This document shows positions 51,021 to 59,887 of a stretch of 64,000 nucleotides of DNA, piece after piece (position 1 is the first letter of the stretch; the number at the start of each line of letters is the position of its first letter). The notes beneath the pieces were generated by a model that was not told the origin of the DNA, did no database searches, and was given only the letters and a program-made list of their open reading frames with translations. The DNA is from JBEIFW01 sp046081125 (GTDB lineage: Bacteria > Actinomycetota > Acidimicrobiia > Acidimicrobiales > Ilumatobacteraceae), in the NCBI GenBank assembly GCA_046081125.1, contig JBJTVH010000026.1, forward strand, positions 1-64,000, in the 5' to 3' direction. The translations under genes were made by a program, and so were the position numbers.

Positions 51021-53513
51021 ATGGGCGCGCTCGACGGGTACCGCGTGATCGACCTGACGGTGGCGCGCGGCTGGATGTGCGGCCGAGTGCTCGCCGATCT
51101 CGGCGCCGAGGTGATCAAGGTGGAGCCGCCCGGTGGCGATCCGGGCCGGCGGGCCGGACTGTTCGCCGACCCGAACGCCCCGGATCCGGAGGGCTCGCTG
51201 TCGTGGTGGCACGAGAACCGAGGCAAGCGCTCGGTCGTGCTCGATCTCGACGACCCGGCCGATCGGGACCGATTCCTCGGCCTCGCCGAGGGGGCCGATG
51301 CGGTGATCGAGTCGTTCCCCACCGGCTGGCTGGGGGCTCGCGGCCTCGAGCCCGAGGCGCTCCACGCCCGCAATCCCCACCTGGTGATCACCTCGATCTC
51401 GGGGTTCGGGCGCACCGGTCCCTACGCCGGGTGGTCGGCCACCGACCTCACCGTTGCGGCGACGACCGCCGAGTTGTGGCTCACCGGCGACACCGACCGT
51501 GCGCCGGTCCGCCTGAGCAGTCCGCAGCTGTTCCTGCACGCCGGGGTCGAGGCCGCAGTGCACACGCTGGTCGCGCTGTGGCACGCCCAGCACACCGGCG
51601 AGGGCCAGGACGTCGACGTGTCCGCGCAACTCGCCGGCATGAAGTGCCTGATGAACGCGCAGGCGTATCACCTCATCGAGGGGCGCGAGCTGTTCCGGCA
51701 GGGCTCGTGGAACAACGCCGGTCGGTCCAAGTTCCGGATCATCACCCCGTGTCTGGACGGGCACGCCGCCGTGCTCGTGGCGGCCGGAGCCATCGGCGGG
51801 CCGATGATGCGGTTCCTCGTCGATTGGGCGGAGCGCGAAGGGGTGGCCGATCCGCTCGTGATCGGGCGCGACTGGTCCACGCTGAACTTCCTCGACGAGC
51901 CGCTCGAGTTCTACGAGGCCACGTCCGACACCCTCACCCGGCTGTTCGCCCGGCACACCAAGGCCGAGCTCTACCAGGCCGCGCTCGATCACCTGTTGCT
52001 CGTGGCCCCGGTCAACACCGTCGCCGACCTGCGCGTCGACGAGCAGCTCACGGCGCGCGGCTACTTCGTGCCGGTCGACGTCGATGCCGGGGTCGGTGCC
52101 GGGCCGGCCTGGGGCACCGTGCACCACCCGGGACCGTGGGCGAAGCTGTCGGCCACGCCGCTCGACGTGCAGCGCCGGGCACCCCGGATCGGGGAGGACA
52201 CCGAGGCGGTGCTTGCCGCAGCGGCCCGGCGGCCCCGGGCGGCGGCGGTCGACCCCGACGGTCGGGCCCGACCGTTCGAGGGGCTCAAGGTGCTCGATCT
52301 GGCCTGGGTGGGGGTCGGGCCGATGACGGCGGGTTACCTCGGTTCGTACGGGGCCGAGGTGATCAAGATCGAGTCCTCGAAGCGACCCGACGTGCTGCGG
52401 CTCACCAACCCGCTCAAGGACGGCCGGCCCGGGATCAACAACAGCCACTTCTACGGTGATTTCAACGCAGGCAAACGTTGCATCGGCATCGATCTCACCG
52501 ATCCCCGTGGCCGCGAGGTGGCCTGGAAGCTAGTCGAGTGGGCCGACGTGGTCGTCGAGTCGTTCACCCCGAAGGCGCTCGCCGGATGGGGAATGGACTA
52601 CGCGGCGATCCGGGCGCGCAAACCGTCGATCGTGATGCTTTCCACCTGCATGCAGGGCCAGACCGGACCCCGACGGTTCTACCGGGGCTTCGGCAACCTG
52701 ATGGGAGCGTTGGCGGGCTTCTACGAGATCACCGGTTGGCCCGACCGAGATCCGGCGATGATCTACGGCGCCTACACGGATTTCGTGTCCCAGCGGTTCA
52801 CCACCTCGGCGCTGATCGCTGCGCTCGATCACCGGCGGCGCACCGGCGAGGGCCAGCACATCGATCTCGCCCAACTCGAAGCGTCGCTGCAGTTCCTCGG
52901 CGCGGAGTTCCTGGCCTACGAGATCGACGGGCGGGTCGCCACCCGCTGCGGCAACCGTGATCGCGATCTCGTGCCCAATGGCGTGTTCCCGTGCCTCGCG
53001 TCGGCCCAGCGTGTCGAGCGATTCCCCGATGGCGGCCCCGGCGCAGAGGGATGGGTGGCGATCAGTTGCGCCGACGATGCCCAGTGGGCGGCGCTCGTGG
53101 CCCGTGCCGGTCTGCCGGACGAGCCGCAGTGGCACACCGCGGCCGGCCGTCGGGCGGACGAGGATCGGATCGAGGCGCTGATCGGGGCGTGGACCGCGAC
53201 CCGCACGGCGGCCGATGTCGTTGCGGCGCTGCAGCCGGCCGTGGCGTGTGCCCCGGTGCACGGGGTGCCCGAACTGCACACCGACCCACAGATCGCGCAC
53301 CGGGAGTACTGGGTGCCCCACGAGCACCCGGTCTATGGCCGGGTGCCCTACTCGGGCATGCAGGCACGCCTGTCTCGCACGCCGGGCGAGATCCGCGGCC
53401 CGGCGCCCTGCCTCGGCCAGCACACGTGGGAGGTGCTCGAGGAGGTGCTCGGCTACGACCCGGACGTGATCGCCGAGTTGCTTGCCACCGACGTGGTCGA
53501 GATCACGGGATGA
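51021..53513 (+). CDS. Tandem-fused CaiB/BaiF CoA-transferase
   Basis: The 830-residue protein contains two family III CoA-transferase halves. The first begins LDGYRVIDLTVARGWMCGRVLADLGAEVIKVEPP, and the second (from ~residue 416) begins FEGLKVLDLAWVGVGPMTAGYLGSYGAEVIKIES. Each half keeps the conserved ESF-P/K segment (IESFPTGWLG, VESFTPKALAG). The usual form is ~400 residues. The fusion likely gives a two-domain enzyme moving CoA between carboxylates. ATG 51021 follows GAGGGGGG. Confidence 0.93.
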   Translation: MGALDGYRVIDLTVARGWMCGRVLADLGAEVIKVEPPGGDPGRRAGLFADPNAPDPEGSLSWWHENRGKRSVVLDLDDPADRDRFLGLAEGADAVIESFPTGWLGARGLEPEALHARNPHLVITSISGFGRTGPYAGWSATDLTVAATTAELWLTGDTDRAPVRLSSPQLFLHAGVEAAVHTLVALWHAQHTGEGQDVDVSAQLAGMKCLMNAQAYHLIEGRELFRQGSWNNAGRSKFRIITPCLDGHAAVLVAAGAIGGPMMRFLVDWAEREGVADPLVIGRDWSTLNFLDEPLEFYEATSDTLTRLFARHTKAELYQAALDHLLLVAPVNTVADLRVDEQLTARGYFVPVDVDAGVGAGPAWGTVHHPGPWAKLSATPLDVQRRAPRIGEDTEAVLAAAARRPRAAAVDPDGRARPFEGLKVLDLAWVGVGPMTAGYLGSYGAEVIKIESSKRPDVLRLTNPLKDGRPGINNSHFYGDFNAGKRCIGIDLTDPRGREVAWKLVEWADVVVESFTPKALAGWGMDYAAIRARKPSIVMLSTCMQGQTGPRRFYRGFGNLMGALAGFYEITGWPDRDPAMIYGAYTDFVSQRFTTSALIAALDHRRRTGEGQHIDLAQLEASLQFLGAEFLAYEIDGRVATRCGNRDRDLVPNGVFPCLASAQRVERFPDGGPGAEGWVAISCADDAQWAALVARAGLPDEPQWHTAAGRRADEDRIEALIGAWTATRTAADVVAALQPAVACAPVHGVPELHTDPQIAHREYWVPHEHPVYGRVPYSGMQARLSRTPGEIRGPAPCLGQHTWEVLEEVLGYDPDVIAELLATDVVEITG

Positions 53514-53622
53514 TCGGGCGTCGCACGAAGCGCCCCAGGCCCCGCAGCGTCGCCGGGAGCACCATGAACTCGGCGAAGAGCCCGAACACAACGGCGACGA
53601 GAAAGACCAAGGCGGACGCCAC
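53503..53622 (-). CDS. Possible small single-helix membrane protein
   Basis: A 39-residue frame from GTG 53622 directly follows the stop of the HNH gene (TAG-GTG). The first ~24 residues are hydrophobic (SALVFLVAVVFGLFAEFMVLP) and the tail is basic (RGLGRFVRRP). It could be a small membrane protein or the end of a lost transporter. It overlaps the CaiB stop region by 11 bp. Confidence 0.35.
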   Translation of the reverse strand: MASALVFLVAVVFGLFAEFMVLPATLRGLGRFVRRPIIP

Positions 53623-54853
53623 CTACTCGCGCCGGGTGAGCGATTGCAGGCGCCCGAGCACGTGTCGGGCGTGGGGATCGGGCCGCCGGCGCCGGGCCGG
53701 GCAGGGCCCGATCGGCACGAAGGGCCGCTGCTCGACGACCCTGCCATCGGGCGCATAGAGCGTGACGGCCCGATCGTCGGCGAGCGCAAGGTGCCAGCCG
53801 AGATCGTGGACCTGATGATGGTGCTCGCTGCAGATCGAGACGAGATCGGCGAGGTCGGTGCGTTCGTGCACCCGCCAGGTGCGCGTGTGATGGATCTCGC
53901 GATGGTCGAACGGCACGGGGCATCCCGGCCAGCCGCAGGTTCGGTACATCGCTCGCAGCGAGCGACGCTGGGCCCGGGTGGCAAGCCGCCGGGTGGATCC
54001 GGCGTCGAGCACCTGGCCCTCGCCCCCGAGCACCACGGGCAGGATCGCCGCGTCGCAGAGCATCCTGCGGGCCGTCGTGATGGGCAGCGGCACCCCGGAC
54101 GACGTCTCGCAGATGCCGTCGAGCTGTTCGATCCCGAGGTGCAGGCTGGCGTAGTCGATCAACACCACGAGCTCACCGACGCCCGGGCCTGCGGCGGGGC
54201 CTGGAGCGGTGCACAGCTCGACCAGCGCGTCGGCTGCGAGGCGCGAGTTGGCCCAGCCCCCCGAAGGCGCCCGTTGCGTGCCCTCGGGGTGCGCCCGGTG
54301 GAACACCCGCTCCACCGCAGCGTCGAGGGCGGCGAAGACCCGCGCCCTGCGTTCGGGATCGAGCTCGGCGTGGAGGTGATGCATGCCGTCGCCGTCGACC
54401 CAGCGTGCGCTCGAGCTCCTCGACCGAGGACCGCTGTGCCTCCCGGGCCAACCACGGGCCCGACGACAGCAGCTCGGTGCGCACCTCGGGCTCCACGCCG
54501 GCGATCACCCGCGCGACCGCATCGGCATGCCCGACGCCGACACGCCCTGCTTCGAGCGCGTCGGCCAGCTCGGGCAGGGCATCGAGCACGCCGACCCGTT
54601 CGACTGCCGCCCGGGCACCACGCTCCGACCGGGATCCGTGCTCACGTTGGAACAACCGGCCGTCGATCGCGCCACCGCCGGCCTTGAGGACCTCGGCCCG
54701 GCGCGTGCACGCAACGTCCACCCCGTCGAGCCAACCCCGCACCCGGACCAGCGCGGCACCGATCTCCCGCAGCCCGGCCTCGTCGAGCGAGGAGACCTCG
54801 GTGGACCGGAGCGCAGCCAACGCGATGTCGAGGTCGGTGGGCTGCAGCGCCAT
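53623..54853 (-). pseudogene. DUF222/HNH endonuclease gene with a frameshift
   Basis: The N-terminal frame (from ATG 54853) encodes the DUF222-like segment up to SSVEELERTL. The C-terminal frame encodes RWVDGDGMHHLHAELDPE and the HNH end (YRTCGWPGCPVPFDHREIHHTRTW, LVSICSEHHHQVHDLGW). The two must be joined by a 1-nt frame change near 54400. Such 13E12-type HNH proteins are common in actinobacteria and often decay. Either a deletion or a sequencing error could explain it. Confidence 0.8.
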
Positions 54854-54957
54854 GAGTTCAGCAGATCGAACATGTGTTCGTAACGCAACGTCGGGACGGG
54901 TTCGTCGGCCGGCCTACGGTGTGCCGGGGAACGTGAGCCGAGACAGGGGGACGCGGC
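54854..54957. other. Divergent gap between the HNH gene and the cupin gene
   Basis: This 104-bp gap holds GAACACATGTTC (54867-54878), a 12-bp perfect palindrome close to the HNH start. TACGGT lies at 54913-54918 and could serve the cupin gene with a short leader. Confidence 0.4.
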
Positions 54958-55488
54958 ATGCAGGTGCGACGAGTGGTGACCGGACACAGCGCCGACGGCA
55001 AGGCGATCATCGCCTCGGACGAGCGGGTCGCCCCGCTGGTGCTCGCGATGTTGCCCGGGGCCGAGTTCCACCGGCTCTGGGGGAGCGACGCGCCGGTCGA
55101 GGTGCCGGGTGGGGGTAGCGCGGCGCTGTCGATGTCGTACTTCCCGGCGCCCGGCGGGTTCCGCTTCGGGTTGTTCACGCTGCCACCCGACAGCACCGTG
55201 CCCGCAGGGGATCTCGACTTCGCAGCCGCCCTCACCGAGCTCGACGAGAAGCTGCCCGGCATGGCGGCCCACATGGAGCCCGAGAACCCGGGGATGCACA
55301 CGACGGACACCGTCGACTACGAGTTCGTGGTGTCCGGGCGCATCGTGCTCGAACTCGACGACGGCGCCGAGGTGGAACTCGGGCCGGGGGACACCGTGGT
55401 GCAGAACGGTACGCGACACGCGTGGCGAAACCGGTTCGACGAACCCTGCGTGATGGTCGTGGTGCTCGTCGGCGCACACCGCCGGTGA
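54958..55488 (+). CDS. Cupin-domain protein
   Basis: The 176-residue protein ends in a cupin barrel: GMHTTDTVDYEFVVSGRIVLELDDGAEVELGPGDTVVQNGTRHAWRN. The histidines and glutamate could bind a metal. The N-terminal ~90 residues are a separate beta-rich segment. Function is unknown; it lies upstream of the TetR gene and may act in the same pathway. Confidence 0.85.
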   Translation: MQVRRVVTGHSADGKAIIASDERVAPLVLAMLPGAEFHRLWGSDAPVEVPGGGSAALSMSYFPAPGGFRFGLFTLPPDSTVPAGDLDFAAALTELDEKLPGMAAHMEPENPGMHTTDTVDYEFVVSGRIVLELDDGAEVELGPGDTVVQNGTRHAWRNRFDEPCVMVVVLVGAHRR

Positions 55489-55561
55489 ACGGCGTTCGGC
55501 CCGGCCCGGTGGGGTCCCGGACCCAGCCGGTTCGGCCCGTGCCGGCACCGTCGCTCCCGTA

Positions 55562-55589
55562 GGTACCGCCAGCTCCCTCGGGGTACCCT
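55562..55589 (+). promoter_or_regulatory. TetR operator/promoter (GGTACC pair) before the TetR gene
   Basis: GGTACC at 55562-55567 and 55582-55587 have starts 20 bp apart. The second is merged with TACCCT (55584-55589), a -10 hexamer 6 nt before GTG 55596. The first covers the -35 region if transcription starts at the GTG. The geometry is identical to the element before the monooxygenase gene. Confidence 0.7.
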
Positions 55590-55595
55590 GCGGGG

Positions 55596-56279
55596 GTGGA
55601 CGCTCCGGGCGTCACTGCGGAAAGGCGTGCGATGTCGAACGAGCCCACTGTCGGGATGCGGGCCCTGTTCGTGGGCGCACCGCGCCCGATGTTGTCCCGC
55701 CGCGCCGAGGCGGCCCTGGGAACCCGCCATCGCGCCGTGCTCGACGGTCTCGAATCGCTGCTGCGCGACGGCGAGCTGGGTCGGCTCACGATCGGGGAGA
55801 TCGCCGCGCGCCTGGAGTGCTCCCGCCGCACCCTCTACGAGCTGGCACCGTCGAAGGATCACCTCACCTTGCTCGTCGTCGACCGGGTGATGCATCGGAT
55901 CGGCCACACGGCGATCGCCGCGGTCGACCCTGTCGCCGAGGTCGCCGTGCAGTTGCGTCAGTACGTCACCGCCAGCATCGGGTACGTGTTCGGGTCGGCT
56001 GCGTTCGACGACCTCGCCGAAATCCCCGGCGCCCGACGGGTCACCGACGTGCACCACCGGTTCGCGACCACCGTGATCGAGCGCATCGTCGCCGCCGGGA
56101 TCGACCGGGGCGAGTTCCGGGCGGTCGACGCCTCCGTCGCCGCCGCCATGATCCTGGCCACCGCCGTCCACCTCGCGCATCCCGATGTCCTCGACGACCT
56201 CGGCTTGTCGCTCGAGGATGCCTTGCACCAGATGCTCGATCTCACCCTCACCGGCCTGCTGGCGGCATCCGGCACCTGA
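55596..56279 (+). CDS. TetR family transcriptional regulator
   Basis: The 227-residue protein has the TetR N-terminal DNA-binding domain: LTIGEIAARLECSRRTLYELAPSKDHLTLLV is the helix-turn-helix. The C-terminal ligand domain is helical. It is likely to repress the monooxygenase operon and itself through the GGTACC pairs. I chose GTG 55596 because its spacing from TACCCT matches the monooxygenase start; ATG 55632, behind GGAAAGG, is the alternative. Confidence 0.88.
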   Translation: MDAPGVTAERRAMSNEPTVGMRALFVGAPRPMLSRRAEAALGTRHRAVLDGLESLLRDGELGRLTIGEIAARLECSRRTLYELAPSKDHLTLLVVDRVMHRIGHTAIAAVDPVAEVAVQLRQYVTASIGYVFGSAAFDDLAEIPGARRVTDVHHRFATTVIERIVAAGIDRGEFRAVDASVAAAMILATAVHLAHPDVLDDLGLSLEDALHQMLDLTLTGLLAASGT

Positions 56280-56295
56280 CCGCCCGCGAGCGGGT

Positions 56296-56323
56296 GGTAC
56301 CGGAACGCTTAGGGTGGTACCGT
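56296..56323 (+). promoter_or_regulatory. TetR operator/promoter (GGTACC pair) before the monooxygenase operon
   Basis: GGTACC at 56296-56301 and 56316-56321 have starts 20 bp apart. The second is merged with TACCGT (56318-56323), 6 nt before ATG 56330. There is no Shine-Dalgarno sequence. Spacings match the element before the TetR gene exactly. Confidence 0.7.
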
Positions 56324-56329
56324 CCGGCC

Positions 56330-57793
56330 ATGGCTGGCTCGGCGAGCGATCGATCACCGGTGCGAGCGGCGGTCATCGGTGCCGGGATGGCGGGCATCCT
56401 GTCGGCCATCCGCCTCACCGAGCGCGGGATCGACTGCGTGGTGTTCGAGAAGGCGGATCGGGTCGGGGGCACCTGGCGGGAGAACACCTATCCCGGCCTG
56501 AGCTGCGACGTGCCGGCCCACTCCTACACGTATTCCTTCGCCCGCAACCCCGATTGGAGTCGCCGGTACGCCGAGGGTCCGGAGATCCAGCGCTATTTCG
56601 AGCGCGTGGCGCACGACCACGACGTGCTCCGGCGGGTGCGCTTCGGTGACGAGGTGGTGGGCCTCGACTTCCTCGACGGCCGCTGGCACCTGGCCACCGC
56701 GTCCGGTCATCACGACGTGTTCGACGTCGTGATCGCCGCCACCGGTGTGCTGCATCACCCCAACGTGGCGCACTTCGAGGGCATCGAGACCTTTGCCGGC
56801 TCGTGGTTCCATTCGGCCCGGTGGGACCACTCCGTTCCCCTCGACGGCCGGCGGGTCGGCGTCGTGGGCACGGGCTCGACCGCAGTGCAGATCACCGCAG
56901 CGCTCGTACCTCGCGTCGAGCACCTCACCCTGTTCCAACGCACGGCCCAATGGGTGCTCGCCACCCCGAACCCCGCGTACTCCGATGCCGAGCGTGCGGC
57001 GTTCCGTGCCGATCCGGCCGGCCTCGAAGCGCTCATCGCGCAGATGGCGAGCGCCCTCAACGAGGGCACCGCCGCCGCCGTGATCGACGTGGAGTCCCCG
57101 GTCCTCGCCGAGATCGGTCGCCGCTGTCAGGAGCACCTCGACACCGTGCGCGATCCCGAGCTGCGGCGCCGGCTCACGCCGAACTATCGGGCGATGTGCA
57201 AGCGGCTCATCGTCTCGGCCGAGTTCTACGACGCCATCCAGCAGCCCCATGCGGCGCTGGTGACCGATCGGATCGAACGGATCGAGCCCGCCGGCGTCCG
57301 CACCGCCGACGGCACGCTGCACGAACTCGACGTCCTGGTGCTCGCCACCGGGTTCCGCGCCGATCGGTTCATCCGCCCGACCAGGGTGCGGGGCCGCGAT
57401 GGCGTGGATCTCGACGACGTGTGGCGCGAAGGCCCGCTCGCGTATCTGTCGGTGACCGTGCCCGGGTTCCCGAACTTCTTCCTGTTGAACGGCCCCAACG
57501 GTCCGGTGGGCAACTTCTCGCTGATCGAGATCGCCGAGCGCCAGCTCGGCTATGCGCTGCAGTTGATCGAGGGCATCCGCCACGGGGCCTACCGCGAGGT
57601 GAGCCCGACGCCGGAAGCGACACAGCGCTTCGAGGACGAGCGGCGCGCCGCCGCCCTGCACACCGTCTGGGCGAGCGGCTGCAACAGCTGGTATCTCGAT
57701 GCCCGGGGGGTGCCGGCGTCATGGACGTTCACCCACGACCGTTTCGTCGACGAGATGGCCGCCCCCCGCCTCGCCCATTTCGAGATGCGATAG
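56330..57793 (+). CDS. Flavin-containing monooxygenase (Baeyer-Villiger type)
   Basis: The 487-residue protein has VRAAVIGAGMAGILSAIRL (FAD), GGTWRENTYPGLSCDVPAHSYTYSF, and VGVVGTGSTAVQITAAL (NADPH). The fingerprint F-x-G-x3-H-x3-W-D is visible as FAGSWFHSARWDHS, close to the BVMO motif. BVMOs insert oxygen next to a ketone, giving esters or lactones. It is the first gene of the catabolic run and is probably leaderless. Confidence 0.92.
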   Translation: MAGSASDRSPVRAAVIGAGMAGILSAIRLTERGIDCVVFEKADRVGGTWRENTYPGLSCDVPAHSYTYSFARNPDWSRRYAEGPEIQRYFERVAHDHDVLRRVRFGDEVVGLDFLDGRWHLATASGHHDVFDVVIAATGVLHHPNVAHFEGIETFAGSWFHSARWDHSVPLDGRRVGVVGTGSTAVQITAALVPRVEHLTLFQRTAQWVLATPNPAYSDAERAAFRADPAGLEALIAQMASALNEGTAAAVIDVESPVLAEIGRRCQEHLDTVRDPELRRRLTPNYRAMCKRLIVSAEFYDAIQQPHAALVTDRIERIEPAGVRTADGTLHELDVLVLATGFRADRFIRPTRVRGRDGVDLDDVWREGPLAYLSVTVPGFPNFFLLNGPNGPVGNFSLIEIAERQLGYALQLIEGIRHGAYREVSPTPEATQRFEDERRAAALHTVWASGCNSWYLDARGVPASWTFTHDRFVDEMAAPRLAHFEMR

Positions 57794-57825
57794 TCGCGCC
57801 CCATGGACACCCCGGAGGTTCAGCC

Positions 57826-59064
57826 GTGACCGCAGTGGAGCACGTCCCGTCCCCCAACGCGTGGCGGGCGGTCACGCCCGGACCGACCGGCTGGTCGCGG
57901 ACCATCCGGCCCGACGACCCGCAGAAGCTGTTCGTCGTGTCCTCGGACTGCCACGCCAACGAGCCCGGCAACTACCTGGCCGACTACATCGAACCGGCCT
58001 ATCGCCACCGGCTCCCGCGGGTCGAACGCCGTGACGACGGCTCGGAATGGTTCGTCACCGAGGGGAACTCGCCGGTGCGCCTCAAGGGCCCGGCGTCGGG
58101 CGCCGGGGCCGAACCGGCCGAGGTCGGCACCCGCATGGACGACGAGGATCGTCGCCGCACCGCGGCGGCCCGTGACGTGGCGAGCCGGTTGGCCGATCAG
58201 CATGCCGACGGGGTCGACGTCGAGTTGATCTTCCCCACCAAGGGGTTGCTGTGCTGGGCCACGCCCGACCCGGTGTTCGCCATGGCGATGTGCCGGGCCT
58301 GGAACCGGTGGGCCTACGACGAGTTCTCTCCCGAGGGCTACCACGGCGGCCGCACCTTGCCGCTCGCGTCGATCGCCGCCGGCGACGTCGACGGGGCGCT
58401 CGCCGAGGTGGCCTGGGCCGCCGAGCGAGGTCTGGTCGGCGTGTGCCTGGGCAACTCGCCGATCTACGGCCCCAAGACCCCGGGCAAGCTCGAGTACAAC
58501 GACCCGGTGTTCCGGCCGTTGTGGTCGGCGATCGAGGAGGCGGGGCTCACGCTCACCTTCCACGTCTCCACCGGCCGTGATCCCCGGGCCGTGACCGGCG
58601 ACGGCGGGGCGGTCGTGAACTACGTGTGCCACTCGATGGAGACCACCATCGAACCCCTCGTGCAGCTGATCGCCGCCGGGGTGTTGGAGCGTCATCCGCA
58701 GTTGCGGGTGGGCCTGGTGGAGTCCGGGATCGGATTCCTGCCGTGGCTGCTCGAAACGATGGACTACGTCCACAAGGCCCACCATTTCTTCGTTCGGCCC
58801 CAGTTGCCGGAGCTGCCGTCGGACTACTTCCGGCGCCAGTGCTTCGCCACGTTCCAGGAGGACCACGTCGGCCTGGCGACCGTCGAGGCCTTCGACCTCG
58901 TGGACAACGTGCTGTGGGCCAACGACTATCCGCATCACGAGGGGTCGTGGCCGCATTCGGCCGCGGCGGTGGAGCGTCAGATGGCTCACCTGTCCGAGGA
59001 CGCCCGGGGGAAGATCATCGGGCTGAACGCGGCCCGGGTGTTCAACCTCCCGGTCACCCGGTGA
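57826..59064 (+). CDS. Amidohydrolase family 2 protein
   Basis: The 412-residue protein belongs to the amidohydrolase 2 (ACMSD-like) metal-enzyme group. The N-terminal metal motif is SSDCHANEPGNY (D-x-H). HVSTG, VLERHPQLRVGLVESGIGFLPW and LWANDYPHHEGSWPHS follow. Members hydrolyse or decarboxylate ring products. GGAGG precedes GTG 57826 by 7 nt. It may open a product of the monooxygenase. Confidence 0.9.
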   Translation: MTAVEHVPSPNAWRAVTPGPTGWSRTIRPDDPQKLFVVSSDCHANEPGNYLADYIEPAYRHRLPRVERRDDGSEWFVTEGNSPVRLKGPASGAGAEPAEVGTRMDDEDRRRTAAARDVASRLADQHADGVDVELIFPTKGLLCWATPDPVFAMAMCRAWNRWAYDEFSPEGYHGGRTLPLASIAAGDVDGALAEVAWAAERGLVGVCLGNSPIYGPKTPGKLEYNDPVFRPLWSAIEEAGLTLTFHVSTGRDPRAVTGDGGAVVNYVCHSMETTIEPLVQLIAAGVLERHPQLRVGLVESGIGFLPWLLETMDYVHKAHHFFVRPQLPELPSDYFRRQCFATFQEDHVGLATVEAFDLVDNVLWANDYPHHEGSWPHSAAAVERQMAHLSEDARGKIIGLNAARVFNLPVTR

Positions 59065-59101
59065 GCGAGGCGTCCGCCGTCGCCTCGATCGAGGTTGCGC
59101 C

Positions 59102-59857
59102 GTGATCCGCTCGGAGCTCGACGCCGGGGTGCGATTGCTCACGATCGACCGCACCGACGTGCTGAACGCCTTCGGGCCCGACGACTTCGAGGCCATGGCC
59201 GAACGGGTCGTCGAGGCCGGCAACGACCCGGCGACGAAGGTCGTGGTCGTGACCGGCGCAGGGCGGGCGTTCTCCGCCGGGTTCGACCTCACCAGCCGCC
59301 CCACGCCGGGGCGGACGTACCGATACGGGTTCCGTGGTCTGGTCGACGCGGTGATCGATCTCGCGAAGCCGTTGGTGCTGGCGGTGAACGGGATCGGCGT
59401 CGGCTGGGGCGCCACCATCGTCGGTCTCGCCGACGCTGCGTTCATGGCCGAGAGCGCCCGCCTGCGGTGCCCGTTCTCCACGCTCGGGCTCACCGCCGAG
59501 GGCGCGAGCACCTACACGTTCCCCCGGCTCATGGGCCCCCAGGCCGCGGCCAGGTTCCTGCTCGGGGCCGAATGGTGGTCGGCCGAGCAGTGCAAGGCCG
59601 ACCGGTTGGTGCTCGACGTCTTCCCCGACGACGCCCTGCTCGAACGAACCCTCGATCACGCCGCCGCGCTGGCCCGGCTTCCCCTCAGCTCGCTGATGGC
59701 GACCAAGGAGCTCCTGGTGGGGCCGCACCGTGCGGCGATGCACCAGGCGAACGCGGCCGAGAACGAGGCGCTCGGCCGTCTCGGCGGCGGTCCGGCCAAC
59801 CGTGAGGCGCTGGCTGCGTTCCGGGACAAGCGCCCCGCCGATTTCACGGGGCTCTGA
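59102..59857 (+). CDS. Enoyl-CoA hydratase/isomerase family protein
   Basis: The 251-residue crotonase protein has FSAGFDLTSRPTPG (oxyanion hole) and NGIGVGWGATIVGLADAAFMAESARL. The expected active-site glutamate position reads LTAEGASTYTF. It likely hydrates or isomerises an acyl-CoA in the operon's pathway. It starts at GTG 59102, 37 bp after the amidohydrolase gene. Confidence 0.92.
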   Translation: MIRSELDAGVRLLTIDRTDVLNAFGPDDFEAMAERVVEAGNDPATKVVVVTGAGRAFSAGFDLTSRPTPGRTYRYGFRGLVDAVIDLAKPLVLAVNGIGVGWGATIVGLADAAFMAESARLRCPFSTLGLTAEGASTYTFPRLMGPQAAARFLLGAEWWSAEQCKADRLVLDVFPDDALLERTLDHAAALARLPLSSLMATKELLVGPHRAAMHQANAAENEALGRLGGGPANREALAAFRDKRPADFTGL

Positions 59858-59887
59858 GCCCCCCGACGAACTGCAAGGAGCGACGAC

